Translations under genes and position numbers: made by a program
Notes under the pieces: model-generated
What the model was told of the DNA's origin: nothing
Databases searched by the model: none
What the model saw: the letters and a program-made list of their open reading frames with translations, nothing else
Shown: in pieces, positions 36,052-45,368 of the stretch
Position numbering within the stretch: position 1 is the first letter of the stretch
Layout: every line of letters begins with the position of its first letter
DNA from: Serratia sp. DD3
Lineage (GTDB): Bacteria > Pseudomonadota > Gammaproteobacteria > Enterobacterales > Enterobacteriaceae
Length of the DNA stretch: 64,000 nucleotides
NCBI RefSeq assembly: GCF_000496755.2
Contig: NZ_AYKS02000093.1
Span: forward strand, 27,535 to 91,534
Direction of reading: 5' to 3'

Positions 36052-36648
36052 ATGAAAGACTATAAACCTCGTTACGAAGAACTCCACAAATATTACCAGA
36101 CCTGGCTGATGGATTTTACAAAGCTGGCCGTTCGACAGGGCATGTGTCATCAGAATATTTATTATACCCACACTCTGGCAGTAGGATGCCTACGATTTCC
36201 TGGTAAAGAGCCGGTTATTGCGATTGTTCCGCAATGCTTGCACCTAATAATTTACGGGAAAACATCGGCAGCATCATTATCTCTTGAGGATGATCTGAGC
36301 GTCAGTTTATATACGCAGGAGCATTTGCTCGTACATCACCCCATGCTTGAAGGTGTCCTGCTTTCTGAATGTGTCCGCTTAAAACAACGTTCGCTAGCCA
36401 ATAAACTCACCAGCCTGTTTCAGCAGTTCAGCGGAACCGAAACCCGCCTGAAACTTGTCTGGTTATGCTGGTACGATCTCATGCTGGGAAATTCTCTTGC
36501 TGACTGGATTGAAAACCTGAAGATTAAAACTGAAGAAGAAGTTAATCACTGGATTAACGAACGGCAGGACGAGAACTACGCTTTAACCAGCATAGTGGAT
36601 GAGTACGTCATTTTTGCCAACCGCACTGTCCTCGACCCGCTAATTTAA
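36052..36648 (+). CDS. hypothetical island protein
   Basis: 198 residues; ATG 36052 follows AGAAGGAATA. Mostly helical with some Cys, Trp and His (LVWLCWYDLMLGNSLADWIENLK). No signal peptide or recognised family. It lies between alpA and the Gp2-like gene, in the same direction, which is the usual place for small accessory genes of P4/inovirus-like islands in enterobacteria. Confidence 0.6.
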   Translation: MKDYKPRYEELHKYYQTWLMDFTKLAVRQGMCHQNIYYTHTLAVGCLRFPGKEPVIAIVPQCLHLIIYGKTSAASLSLEDDLSVSLYTQEHLLVHHPMLEGVLLSECVRLKQRSLANKLTSLFQQFSGTETRLKLVWLCWYDLMLGNSLADWIENLKIKTEEEVNHWINERQDENYALTSIVDEYVIFANRTVLDPLI

Positions 36649-36829
36649 GCTTCAAGCCTTGTTCTGCTCAGGGAGTTAAAATTAATATCGGTTAATTAAT
36701 ATAATTAATAGGCACTCCCTTTTTACAACCACTTCAGTAACTCCTTGCAAATCATCCTGATAATCGCCCCTCTTCGAGGGGGGCTTCATCTCTCCTGCTG
36801 GTATCAACCAGCTATCAAGAGTTAATCAT

Positions 36830-37408
36830 ATGAATACTAAACTAACCTGGACTCCAGACTGGTTTCTGTCGTCTGTCCTGAACTGGCATACAGACAGCAT
36901 GATAAATCGGTATGCCTGTCTGCGGGCTATCCGCATAGATCTGTTCTATCAGAAAGGAACCGCTAAATATTATCAACAATCTCACCGTCAACTGGAAAAG
37001 GATATCCACTTGCTGATGGACAAAATGATGGGCCTTCAAGCAGTAGTGGGGTATTTCTGGGTCATCGAGTGGACTGAGGATCATCACTACCATGGTCATG
37101 TGGTCTTCTGGCTGGATGGTAATCGAACGCAAATAACCTATCCCTGGGCAGCGAAAGCGGGTGAGTTGTGGCACGTTATTACCGATGGCGATGGCTGGCA
37201 TCATCGCTGTGAATTTAAAGCGCATTACAGGGCCAATATCAATATCCCGGTGCACTACAACGATCCAGACAGCATCACTAACATCCGGCTGGTACTGGAA
37301 TATCTGACTAAAATTCAGCAGAAAGAGGGATTGTTACTTCACGGCTGTAACGAGGTGCCTGAACGCCCGCTAACGGGTCGCCCAAGGCTTCCGCCAGCGC
37401 TCAGCTAA
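36830..37408 (+). CDS. inovirus Gp2 / YagK-YfjJ-like protein
   Basis: 192 residues. The key segment YFWVIEWTEDHHYHGHVVFWLDGNR has the H-x-H spacing and strand pattern of the inovirus Gp2 and YagK/YfjJ C-terminal family, which are related to HUH replication initiators. The N-terminus (ACLRAIRIDLFYQKG) matches the first strand of that fold. It may nick or bind DNA for island replication; that is inference. The family is common in enterobacterial islands next to alpA. Confidence 0.75.
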   Translation: MNTKLTWTPDWFLSSVLNWHTDSMINRYACLRAIRIDLFYQKGTAKYYQQSHRQLEKDIHLLMDKMMGLQAVVGYFWVIEWTEDHHYHGHVVFWLDGNRTQITYPWAAKAGELWHVITDGDGWHHRCEFKAHYRANINIPVHYNDPDSITNIRLVLEYLTKIQQKEGLLLHGCNEVPERPLTGRPRLPPALS

Positions 37409-37563
37409 ATGTGACATCACAATGTTAAACGCCTGCAGTGGCGTGACTACGCCACTGATATCCGCTGTCAGCGTAGCTGCTTCAGGAAGCCTGGGGCATA
37501 TCGGCGTATTCACGATTTAATTACGTAGCACTCCCTTCTTTTGACCTCGACCAGAGATATCCC

Positions 37564-38109
37564 ATGGAACGACTTAATGAAAAACTGACAGATGCGCAGT
37601 TGATCCATCGTGAACTACAGTCAGCCATTGACCATTACCCACGACTGGCGGCTTTTCGGTTTAGCTTGCGACAACCCGATGTTGACGCATTGCGACTTCC
37701 TGAAGAGACTGTAGTGCAATTTATTCATGCGCTTCAGCAGATGACCCACCGATACATCGAGATACGGCAATCAGAAGGCAAAGCTGCACCACCCACTATG
37801 CTCAGGGTATTATGGGGGATGGGTACCTCACGCGATATTCAGGTCATTCTGATGCTCAATCTCAGTACGTTCTGTTGCAGGCAACAGCAGGAGGGCGCGG
37901 AAACGGTTCTGGCTCTCATTCGCCAGGCATGGACTGCTACCTGCCGTGATACCTCCTTTACAACGGAGCCCCAGGTTTTCTTTCCATCCGAACCGTGTGT
38001 GTTGGCCTGTCGCACAATACCGGCCAAATTGACTGCGCAACACGAAGTGCTGAGAAATATCGCCAGGCAACTTCCTGCGCCTGTTGCCTTCTACCGGAGT
38101 AACGTGTAA
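37564..38109 (+). CDS. hypothetical island protein, paralogue 1 (Gp2 N-terminal-like)
   Basis: 181 residues from ATG 37564. Characteristic stretches are LQSAIDHYPRLAAFRFSLRQ and IEIRQSEGKAAPPTMLRVLWG, then VILMLNLSTFC. The same pattern recurs in the gene at 38548, so the two are tandem paralogues at roughly 30-35 percent identity by eye. The strand-helix pattern 'hYPRLxxxRxxLR' and 'LWxxxxxxxIxxLLLNxxTF' resembles the front part of the Gp2/YagK family but without the HxH motif. Probably a degenerate or specialised relative of the Gp2-like gene 155 bp upstream. Confidence 0.6.
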   Translation: MERLNEKLTDAQLIHRELQSAIDHYPRLAAFRFSLRQPDVDALRLPEETVVQFIHALQQMTHRYIEIRQSEGKAAPPTMLRVLWGMGTSRDIQVILMLNLSTFCCRQQQEGAETVLALIRQAWTATCRDTSFTTEPQVFFPSEPCVLACRTIPAKLTAQHEVLRNIARQLPAPVAFYRSNV

Positions 38110-38547
38110 CGCAGACCAACAGCGATCGGAGATACATACATCTATTCAGATGCCATTTTACAGCAATTGCAGTTTGTCCCAATACCACAATGATGGCCAG
38201 TATTCCCTTTATCTCAGGCAAACCCAAGCCGTTAACGATGCCCCCCAGCCTGAGCGGTTTTATCACACGGCGTTTGTTAACAACCCCCCATTCGGCGGTC
38301 CCACTCTGACTCAGTGCGCTCATGCGTCATGCGAGGTTCCCTGTACCTGCCGCAGGGCCAGCGTTACTCATGGTTCAAACAAGGACACTCACATGCAAAA
38401 AATCAACGCCATCAATCCCGTTAGCGTTGCCTCCCACTTGATTTGCAGGCGGTGCTACCGACAATATTGTGGAGCCAAATCGTGTTCTTTCTACCATCGC
38501 ACGATTTTCAGTATACTGGCGTGTTACCAGTCCAGAGGGCGATGCTA

Positions 38548-39087
38548 ATGAGGATTCTTCTTTCCAGCGTTCAACTCGATGCTCACGACATCAAACGCAC
38601 GCTTCAGGCTGCCATTAATCATTATCCGAGGCTGATCGCATTACGTGTCACACTACGCTTGCTCGCCGTTTCAACGCAGCCCCTAGACGCGCTGATAACC
38701 CGGTTTCAAGCTGTATTACTCCAGTTGCTCAACGTATTTATCGACAGTCGCCAATCGGCAGGTAAACCAGCACCACCTACTCAAATCAGTCTGTTGTGGG
38801 GTATTGAGGGCGATAGCGTCATCCCGATACTGTTGTTGAACCAGGATACGTTCTACAGCGTCCGCCATGACCCTTCGTTACAGACGCAAATTGATGCTGT
38901 TAACGCCCTCATCAGCAAAGCCTGGTCATCCGTTATTGAGCAGTCCGACGAATTGCCGCAAGTGCTGCTGTCGGAAGCCCTTTGCATCCAGGTTGCCCGT
39001 GGTGATGTTGAGCAATACGCCTCCCAATACGCTGCGCTCAGCAACAGCGTGACGTCGTTATCTTCGGTGGTATGTACGATCCAGTAA
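38548..39087 (+). CDS. hypothetical island protein, paralogue 2
   Basis: 179 residues from ATG 38548, chosen because GAGG lies about nine bases upstream; frames further back to 38443 have no ribosome site. Shares LQAAINHYPRLIALRVTLR, IDSRQSAGKPAPPTQISLLWG and PILLLNQDTFYS with paralogue 1. It is the last gene of the island before the metabolic cluster. The 440 bp between the two paralogues hold only weak frames and look like decayed coding DNA. Confidence 0.6.
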   Translation: MRILLSSVQLDAHDIKRTLQAAINHYPRLIALRVTLRLLAVSTQPLDALITRFQAVLLQLLNVFIDSRQSAGKPAPPTQISLLWGIEGDSVIPILLLNQDTFYSVRHDPSLQTQIDAVNALISKAWSSVIEQSDELPQVLLSEALCIQVARGDVEQYASQYAALSNSVTSLSSVVCTIQ

Positions 39088-39445
39088 GTTGCCAATCACC
39101 GCACGGTGAATACAAAGAGCAGTGGAAAAAAGCTACGAGGATGTCCTGATTTTGTGATCCACTACAATAAACTACAACAAATCGTGACACTGACTCTCCC
39201 TTGGAAAAAACGGTTCACTCGCCTGCTTTTACCATCTGACCACGCATAACAGACATTTGTTCAAAAATAGAGCTTGACTATACATGTACAGTTTGTGTAC
39301 AAACATATTCGTTAACATGATTTAATATGTTAATAACATTAATAGATATATTTTATCACAATTGATTAATACACTCATTTCCCCCCTCTCTTTGGCAGAT
39401 TGCTAGACATGCCCGGCATTGTGACGACGATACGGAGAAGACGTT
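39088..39445 (+). promoter_or_regulatory. control region of the metabolic cluster with tandem palindromes
   Basis: 358 bp. TTGACT (39274-39279) and TACAAA (39298-39303), 18 bp apart, form a possible sigma70 promoter. Two palindromes lie over it: ACTATACATGTACAGT (39277-39292, 14 of 16 positions symmetric) and GTTTGT-GT-ACAAAC (39291-39304, perfect arms). They share two bases. The arrangement resembles tandem operators for a GntR-type (HutC-like) or similar dimeric repressor. The flanks are AT-rich. No regulator gene is linked. Confidence 0.5.
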
Positions 39446-41170
39446 ATGAATACGATAACAGAGGCTGAAAGGGCTACACCAAAACAAGATATACGCCACG
39501 ATAACACACGTGTTATCCGCGCCCCGCGTGGCAACCAACTGACGTGTAAAAACTGGCTGATTGAGGCCGCTTACCGGATGCTCCAGAACAACCTGGATCC
39601 CGACGTTGCCGAAGACCCGCAAAATCTGGTGGTCTACGGCGGTATTGGCCGTGCCGCACGCAATTGGGCCTGCTTCGATCAGATACTGACCTCGCTGAAA
39701 AACCTCAATGAAGATGAGTCACTGTTGGTGCAATCAGGTAAACCCGTCGGTATTTTTAAAACCGACGTCAACGCGCCTCGTGTCTTACTGGCTAATTCCA
39801 ATCTGGTTCCACAATGGGCTAATTGGGATCATTTCAACGAGCTTGATCGTCGAGGCCTGTTTATGTACGGCCAAATGACCGCGGGCAGTTGGATCTATAT
39901 CGGTAGCCAAGGCATTGTACAGGGTACCTTTGAGACTTTCGCTGAAGCGGGTCGTCAGCATTATGGGGGTGATCTGGCTGGGCGTTGGATCCTGACCGCC
40001 GGTTTGGGGGGGATGGGGGGCGCACAGCCTCTGGCTGCCACCTTGGCAGGTGCGGTATCACTGAATATTGAGTGCCAACAGAGCAGTATCGATTTCCGTC
40101 TGCGTACACGCTATGTCGATAAACAAGCCACAGATATTGATCATGCCCTAGCGCTTATCCGTCAACATACGAAGGCACGGGAGGCGGTCTCAATAGCCCT
40201 GCTGGGTAACGCGGCAGAGATCCTGCCAGAACTGGTTAAACGTGCGAAAGCAGGTGGCCTCCGCCCTGATTTGGTAACGGACCAGACTTCTGCACACGAC
40301 CTGATTAATGGGTATCTCCCGGCGGGTTGGAGTGTAGCGCAGTGGCGTGCGGGACAGCGTGATCCCGCCCAACATGCCAGACTGACGGATGCCGCGGCTC
40401 ACTCTTGTGCCTTGCATGTCCAAGCGATGCTTGACTTCCAGTCGATGGGCGTACCGGTGGTGGATTACGGTAATAATATCCGCCAGGTTGCTTTCGATAA
40501 GGGGGTCACCAACGCGTTTGATTTCCCCGGTTTTGTGCCTGCCTACATTCGCCCGCTTTTTTGCGAAGGCAAGGGACCCTTTCGCTGGGTAGCGTTATCG
40601 GGCGATCCTGAAGATATTTACAAAACCGACGCCAAAATCAAAGAACTCTTCCCACATAACCACCACACCCACCGCTGGCTCGATATGGCACACAAGCATA
40701 TCCGTTTCCAGGGGCTGCCTGCCCGTATCTGCTGGCTGGGCCTGGGAGAACGTCATCTGGCAGGGTTGGCCTTTAATGAAATGGTTCGCAAAGGTGAGTT
40801 GAAAGCCCCGATCGTGATTGGACGTGATCACCTGGATACGGGGTCGGTCTCCAGTCCAAATCGTGAAACTGAAGCCATGCGTGATGGTACTGACGCCGTA
40901 TCTGACTGGCCATTGCTGAATTCCTTGCTCAATACCGCTGGAGGCGCAACCTGGGTCAGCCTTCACCATGGCGGCGGTGTTGGGATGGGCTATTCGCAAC
41001 ATGCCGGTATGGTTATCGTCGCCGATGGAACAGAAGCCGCCGCTGAGCGATTAGCCCGAGTGCTGGTGAATGATTGCGGTTCCGGTGTCATGCGACACGC
41101 GGATGCAGGTTATGAATTGGCGATTGCCACAGCGAAGCGGCAAGGGTTGACCCTGCCGATGATCCGATAA
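39446..41170 (+). CDS. urocanate hydratase homologue (HutU family)
   Basis: 574 residues, full length for the family; ATG 39446 follows GGAGAAG. NAD-binding and active-site blocks are intact: [53 protein letters not shown] (the Cys probably equals the essential thiol of known urocanases), [20 protein letters not shown], and [15 protein letters not shown]. One departure is [10 protein letters not shown] where NDPGSG is usual. Urocanase adds water to urocanate using tightly bound NAD as electrophile. There is no hutH, hutI or hutG nearby. As first gene of a cluster with PRPP enzymes and a UbiD, it may act on a urocanate-like heterocycle instead. Confidence 0.88.
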   Translation: MNTITEAERATPKQDIRHDNTRVIRAPRGNQLTCKNWLIEAAYRMLQNNLDPDVAEDPQNLVVYGGIGRAARNWACFDQILTSLKNLNEDESLLVQSGKPVGIFKTDVNAPRVLLANSNLVPQWANWDHFNELDRRGLFMYGQMTAGSWIYIGSQGIVQGTFETFAEAGRQHYGGDLAGRWILTAGLGGMGGAQPLAATLAGAVSLNIECQQSSIDFRLRTRYVDKQATDIDHALALIRQHTKAREAVSIALLGNAAEILPELVKRAKAGGLRPDLVTDQTSAHDLINGYLPAGWSVAQWRAGQRDPAQHARLTDAAAHSCALHVQAMLDFQSMGVPVVDYGNNIRQVAFDKGVTNAFDFPGFVPAYIRPLFCEGKGPFRWVALSGDPEDIYKTDAKIKELFPHNHHTHRWLDMAHKHIRFQGLPARICWLGLGERHLAGLAFNEMVRKGELKAPIVIGRDHLDTGSVSSPNRETEAMRDGTDAVSDWPLLNSLLNTAGGATWVSLHHGGGVGMGYSQHAGMVIVADGTEAAAERLARVLVNDCGSGVMRHADAGYELAIATAKRQGLTLPMIR

Positions 41171-41327
41171 CCACAAGCACCGCTTCCTCTTATTATTTGT
41201 ATTCTGCCATCACTCCCCGAAGAGAAGGCTAAGCGCTTGTGCAATACACATGACTGTTTTTCACCGAGTCACCGTGCTCGAAACCTCCCGGGGATCCGGA
41301 TAACACTGGCATGCAAGGAAATAGACT

Positions 41328-42404
41328 ATGAAGCTTGGCGCATTCATGATGCCTGCTCACCCTCGTCACCGCTCTCCGTATGAGGGACATTACCACAACC
41401 TCGATACCCTGCAATTTTTCGACAACATTGGCGTCACTGAAGCGTGGATCGGGGAACACTATATGATGCCTGGAGAACCCTGTCCCTCACCGGATCTTTT
41501 GTTGGCCCAGGCGTTTCTTGTCACAGAGAAAATCAGGCTGGCGCCGGGTGCCTTCATGCTGCCGTTTCATCACCCTGCTGAACTGGCTCACCGAATCTGC
41601 TGGCTGGATCATATTTCGAAGGGGCGATTAATGGTCGGTATTGGGGCCAGTGGGACCCATCTCGATCTGGAGATGTTTGATATTGATTACCGCGCTGGCG
41701 CACATCGTGAAATGACGGCCGAATCTATCGCCATTATGACGCGCTTTTGGGAAAGCGATGGCCCCTTTGAGTTCAAAGGGAAATATTGGACGGTTCGTCG
41801 CCCTGCTGACCAATTAGAAAAATCTACCGGATATCATCTCAAACCCTTTCAGTCGCCGTACCCGCCAATAGGAGTGACCGGGCTGTCAGCCGCCTCGGAC
41901 ACACTGCGTATTGCTGGCAGGAATGGTTGGTTACCCATCAGCTTTTGCTTTACACCTGATTATTTACATACCCACTGGCGCGTCGTGGAAGAAGGGGCGC
42001 AAGAAACTGGGCGCCGCCCACCTTCCCGTGCAGATTGGCGAGTCAGTCGCCCTTTCTTTGTCGCCGAAACCGATAAACAGGCATGGAAACTCGCTGTTGA
42101 TGGAGAAATGGGCCGCTATTTCCGTGAAGATTATCTGCCCATGCTGGCTGGAAACAATGCGCTTGGCCTGTTGAAACACCATCCGGATGTACCGGACAGC
42201 GATGTCACCGCCGAGTATTGCGCCAAACACTGCTGGATAGTTGGTTCCCCCGAAACCGTGCGGCAAAAAATAGAGGAGATGCAATACCTCTCCGGTGGTT
42301 TCGGTGTACTCCATGTGATGGGCTTTGACCACCTTGATGAATTAGAAACGACACGTCACAGCTATGCCGAGCTGGCAAATATCGTCGAGAAACATTTCGC
42401 CTGA
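41328..42404 (+). CDS. luciferase-like FMN-dependent monooxygenase
   Basis: 358 residues; ATG 41328 follows CAAGGAAAT. TIM-barrel of the bacterial luciferase superfamily: MKLGAFMMPAHP start, NIGVTEAWIGEHY, RLAPGAFMLPFHHPAELAHRICWLDHISKGRLMVGIGASG, and a late YPPIGVTGLS. It would use reduced FMN from a separate reductase to insert or add oxygen. Relatives include RutA, which opens the uracil ring, and limonene and nitrilotriacetate oxygenases. Followed by an isochorismatase-like hydrolase, the same pairing as RutA-RutB, which suggests ring oxygenation then amide or carbamate hydrolysis of a nitrogen heterocycle. That reading is inference. Confidence 0.85.
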   Translation: MKLGAFMMPAHPRHRSPYEGHYHNLDTLQFFDNIGVTEAWIGEHYMMPGEPCPSPDLLLAQAFLVTEKIRLAPGAFMLPFHHPAELAHRICWLDHISKGRLMVGIGASGTHLDLEMFDIDYRAGAHREMTAESIAIMTRFWESDGPFEFKGKYWTVRRPADQLEKSTGYHLKPFQSPYPPIGVTGLSAASDTLRIAGRNGWLPISFCFTPDYLHTHWRVVEEGAQETGRRPPSRADWRVSRPFFVAETDKQAWKLAVDGEMGRYFREDYLPMLAGNNALGLLKHHPDVPDSDVTAEYCAKHCWIVGSPETVRQKIEEMQYLSGGFGVLHVMGFDHLDELETTRHSYAELANIVEKHFA

Positions 42405-42483
42405 CGCCTGCTGACGGACAGTAACTAGGCGATATTCACCGTGAGTGCCCCCTCATCAGTGAGGATATTAAGGAAGGAACAGC

Positions 42484-43086
42484 ATGACAATGGAATACAT
42501 CATCACACCGGTACGGGCCGCCATTCTCGTTATCGATATGCAACACGATTTCATTGATGAAGATGCCCCCATTCCCTGTAGTAAGGGGCGGGATATTGTC
42601 CCGCATGTGGCAACGCTCCTGAATTTCGCCCGGCAATCCCATATCCCCATTATCTACACCCAGGAAGCACATCGACGGCAACGTGTCGATTTTGGACGTG
42701 AACTCGACTATGGCGAGACATTGCACTGTCTGGAAGGCAGTTCAGGGGTTGAAATCATCCCCGAATTGCGGCCCCTGGAGGGTGACTACGTCATTGTCAA
42801 ACGCCGCTACAGTGCCTTCTTCGCAACTGATCTGGAGTTGTTACTGCGGGGGCTGGGGGTCAATACGCTGATATTGACCGGGGTCGCGACAGATGTGTGT
42901 GTCAGGGCGACGGCACAAGATGCCATGCAGCTCGACTATCGGGTATGGGTACCCCAGGAATGCGTAGCAGGAACCAGCCAGACCCGCCACGAGGCCGCAT
43001 TGGAAAATATCGCCTATGTCTTCGGCAACGTACAACCTTTGTCAGCCGTGATATCGATGCTGTACGGGAAGGCGGAGGGGAAATGA
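42484..43086 (+). CDS. isochorismatase-like cysteine hydrolase (RutB/nicotinamidase type)
   Basis: 200 residues; ATG 42484 follows AAGGAAGGAA. The Asp-Lys-Cys triad is present: D in AILVIDMQHDF, K in YVIVKRRYSAFFATDLE, and C in LTGVATDVCVRATAQDA. A cis-peptide motif GVATD precedes the Cys. This is the active-site set of amide and carbamate hydrolases (nicotinamidase, RutB, N-carbamoylsarcosine amidase). The true isochorismatases lack the Cys, so amide hydrolysis is more likely. Its stop overlaps the TrpD homologue start by 4 bp (ATGA). Confidence 0.88.
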   Translation: MTMEYIITPVRAAILVIDMQHDFIDEDAPIPCSKGRDIVPHVATLLNFARQSHIPIIYTQEAHRRQRVDFGRELDYGETLHCLEGSSGVEIIPELRPLEGDYVIVKRRYSAFFATDLELLLRGLGVNTLILTGVATDVCVRATAQDAMQLDYRVWVPQECVAGTSQTRHEAALENIAYVFGNVQPLSAVISMLYGKAEGK

Positions 43087-44174
43087 ACACAATAGTCGAC
43101 CCAAGACTACCCAGACAGATCACCTACCCACAACTGATCCGTACACTGGTGGAAGAAAAACAGGACTTGAGCAGAGAACAGGCTCGTGCCGTCATCAATG
43201 CCATCCTTGAACAGCGTTTTAATGCGTTGGAAACAGCCACGACGCTGGTCGCACTCGGCCAGAAAGGGGAGACTGCCGAGGAGATCATGGGGGCTGTCGA
43301 GGCCATCAGAATGCGCCATCCTCCCATCTCGCTCGGGGAGTTACCGGTGCTTAACCTCGGGGGAACCGGCGGTGATCGTGCCGGGACATTCAATATCTCC
43401 ACGACAGCCGCCTTTGTCGTCGCGGCGGCTGGCATCCCTGTCGTGAAACACGGTAATAAAGGAAGTACCAGTGGCAGTGGCAGTAGCGATGTGATGACCG
43501 CTCTGGGGGTGGATATCACCCGTAGCAGCACGGCAGAACAGATCCGAGCGGATTTGCACGCCTGCAATTTCGCTTTTGTGGCTACTTCTGAGTACTACCG
43601 TTTCCCGGCAGGGTTGACGAATGTCCGCCGTAGCATCGGCGTTCCCACCCTCTTTAACCTGGCTGGTCCGCTGGTCCACCCAACCCGCGCACAACGGCAA
43701 ATCATTGGCGTGGCCCGACCCACCCAGTTGGCCCCCATTGCAGAGGTGCTCTGCCGGTTGGGCGGTGTGGACGCTTTTGTCGTGCACGGCGTGGATGGGC
43801 TGGATGAAGTGAGTTGCGTTGGCGAAACGCTGATAAGCGAAGTACGTCAGGGTCAGGTGAGAACCTTCTCCCTCATGCCACAGGACTTTGATGTTCAACC
43901 GTGCCACCTGTCGGAACTTCAAGGCGGCACGCCTCAGCGTAATGCTGAAATTTGCACCCATGTCTTACGGGGACTGCCGGGGCCCCATCGCGAAGCCACC
44001 GTCGTTACAGCCAGTGTAGCCTTGGTCTTGGCGGGGCGAGCACCGTCGTTCAAGGAAGCCGCACGTATCACCAGGCACATGCTTGACAGTGGTCAGGCAC
44101 AGAAAATACTAAAAATAATGAAGGAACATCACCATGAAAACACGTGTGAAGGTTTGTGGGATAACCAACCTTGA
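43083..44174 (+). CDS. anthranilate phosphoribosyltransferase homologue (TrpD family)
   Basis: 363 residues from ATG 43083, overlapping the upstream stop. PRPP site NLGGTGGDRAGTFNIST (family GTGGD..TFNIS) and KHGNKGSTSGSGSSDVMTALG are conserved. The anthranilate-binding Arg is kept in NVRRSIG, but the next family-wide RT is PT (GVPTLFN), KHGNR is KHGNK, and the usual NP after GPL is HP (AGPLVHPT). The substrate pocket may therefore be altered. TrpD joins PRPP to the amine of anthranilate. The last 41 bp overlap the next gene. No trpE, trpC or trpAB is nearby, so this is not the tryptophan operon copy. Confidence 0.85.
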   Translation: MNTIVDPRLPRQITYPQLIRTLVEEKQDLSREQARAVINAILEQRFNALETATTLVALGQKGETAEEIMGAVEAIRMRHPPISLGELPVLNLGGTGGDRAGTFNISTTAAFVVAAAGIPVVKHGNKGSTSGSGSSDVMTALGVDITRSSTAEQIRADLHACNFAFVATSEYYRFPAGLTNVRRSIGVPTLFNLAGPLVHPTRAQRQIIGVARPTQLAPIAEVLCRLGGVDAFVVHGVDGLDEVSCVGETLISEVRQGQVRTFSLMPQDFDVQPCHLSELQGGTPQRNAEICTHVLRGLPGPHREATVVTASVALVLAGRAPSFKEAARITRHMLDSGQAQKILKIMKEHHHENTCEGLWDNQP

Positions 44175-45357
44175 TGATGCTCTGATAGCACTTCAAGCAG
44201 GAGCCGACGCCCTAGGGTTCGTTTTTTCTCCCGGCCCCAGACAGGTCGATGCATCAACGGTAAAAGCCATCATCGAACGCTTGCCTCCTTTTACCCAGAC
44301 GGTGGGAGTCTTTGTGGATGAGCCGCTGGCAGTCGTACAGCGGATAGCACGGGAAACCGGCATTTCCGCCGTGCAGTTACAGGGAGAGGAATCCAATGAG
44401 TATTGTCGGCAGGTGGGTATCCCTGTCATTAAAGGATTTCATATCGGAGACGATCTGAATATCACGATGATCAACGCCTATGACGTCTCAGCTTATCTGC
44501 TGGACACGCACCTTCCTGGAGTGAAGGGGGGAACCGGAACCGCATTCGACTGGGATCTGCTGACAGGACAATCCTTTGCACGGCCAATTATCGTTGCGGG
44601 TGGGCTGCATGCTGAAAACGTTGGGCAACTCATTACTGCATTTTCACCACAGGGGGTGGACGTCAGTTCAGGCGTCGCGGCGTCGATTCGAACCAAAGAT
44701 GCCGACAAGCTGCAACAGTTTATGCAGAGCGTAGTGAGTGCCAAGAGACTCAACAAGACGACCGCCATGTCAGACACCGATCTGCTTAAAGCGACGTTCG
44801 ATGACCAACCTCTTGTGGAGATCAAAGGCAGCAAATTCTTGCTCAATGCCTTGACAGAGCAGGTACCGGCAACCTCCGCTGAGTTATTACACGAGGCTGC
44901 CCGACGGGTATGTGATGCCATGCCCTTTCTACCGGGCACGAAGTTGGTGGGTGAAGAGGATAAAGGGGGAGTGCTGTTGGCGGCAGTTTCCCTGTTATCT
45001 GGCCTGCCTTTTGGTATTGCCCGCTGGTACCCCTCCGGTCTGACGGGCCAGGTGCAGGTGGCCTTCGATTGCGAATATACCCATGGTTCGCTTTACCTCA
45101 ACGGTGTGGAAAAAGGGGATCGCGTCTATATCGTCGATGACCTGATCAGTTCTGGAGGGACGCTGCTTGGGTTGATTGAAGCCATACACCGTGCAGGGGC
45201 AGAGGTGCTGGGGATTATCTGTGTTGCCGAAAAGGTGAACTATGGGGGTATCGCTCGCGTCCGCGAGGCCACGGGGCTTGATGTCATCTCGCTGGTCCGC
45301 ATTGATATTTCCGGGAAAACCTCATCGGTGGTTTCGCTCAACTACGCACAACAATAA
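44134..45357 (+). CDS. TrpF-like isomerase fused to a purine-type phosphoribosyltransferase
   Basis: 407 residues. Residues 1-205 are phosphoribosylanthranilate isomerase: KVCGIT with the catalytic Cys, LLDTHLPG with the catalytic Asp, GGTGTAFDW phosphate loop and GVDVSSGVA. This enzyme performs an Amadori rearrangement of an N-(5-phosphoribosyl)amine. Residues ~210-407 are a type I PRTase with VEKGDRVYIVDDLISSGGT as PRPP loop and GSLYLNGVEKGD before it, closest in style to archaeal-type hypoxanthine/adenine PRTases. No stop or ribosome site separates the halves; an internal ATG at 44767 has no Shine-Dalgarno. I know of no described TrpF-PRTase fusion. The start overlaps the TrpD homologue by 41 bp. 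Confidence 0.85.
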   Translation: MKTRVKVCGITNLDDALIALQAGADALGFVFSPGPRQVDASTVKAIIERLPPFTQTVGVFVDEPLAVVQRIARETGISAVQLQGEESNEYCRQVGIPVIKGFHIGDDLNITMINAYDVSAYLLDTHLPGVKGGTGTAFDWDLLTGQSFARPIIVAGGLHAENVGQLITAFSPQGVDVSSGVAASIRTKDADKLQQFMQSVVSAKRLNKTTAMSDTDLLKATFDDQPLVEIKGSKFLLNALTEQVPATSAELLHEAARRVCDAMPFLPGTKLVGEEDKGGVLLAAVSLLSGLPFGIARWYPSGLTGQVQVAFDCEYTHGSLYLNGVEKGDRVYIVDDLISSGGTLLGLIEAIHRAGAEVLGIICVAEKVNYGGIARVREATGLDVISLVRIDISGKTSSVVSLNYAQQ

Positions 45358-45368
45358 GGACTGTGAGA

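Noticed and set aside
39446..41170. A standard histidine-utilisation (hut) operon
   Set aside because: Only the urocanase homologue is present; hutH, hutI, hutG and hutC are all absent and the following genes belong to other families.
42897..43082. Longer N-terminus for the TrpD homologue
   Set aside because: It would read through the isochorismatase-like gene in another frame; the ATG at 43083 overlaps the upstream stop and gives the normal TrpD N-terminus.
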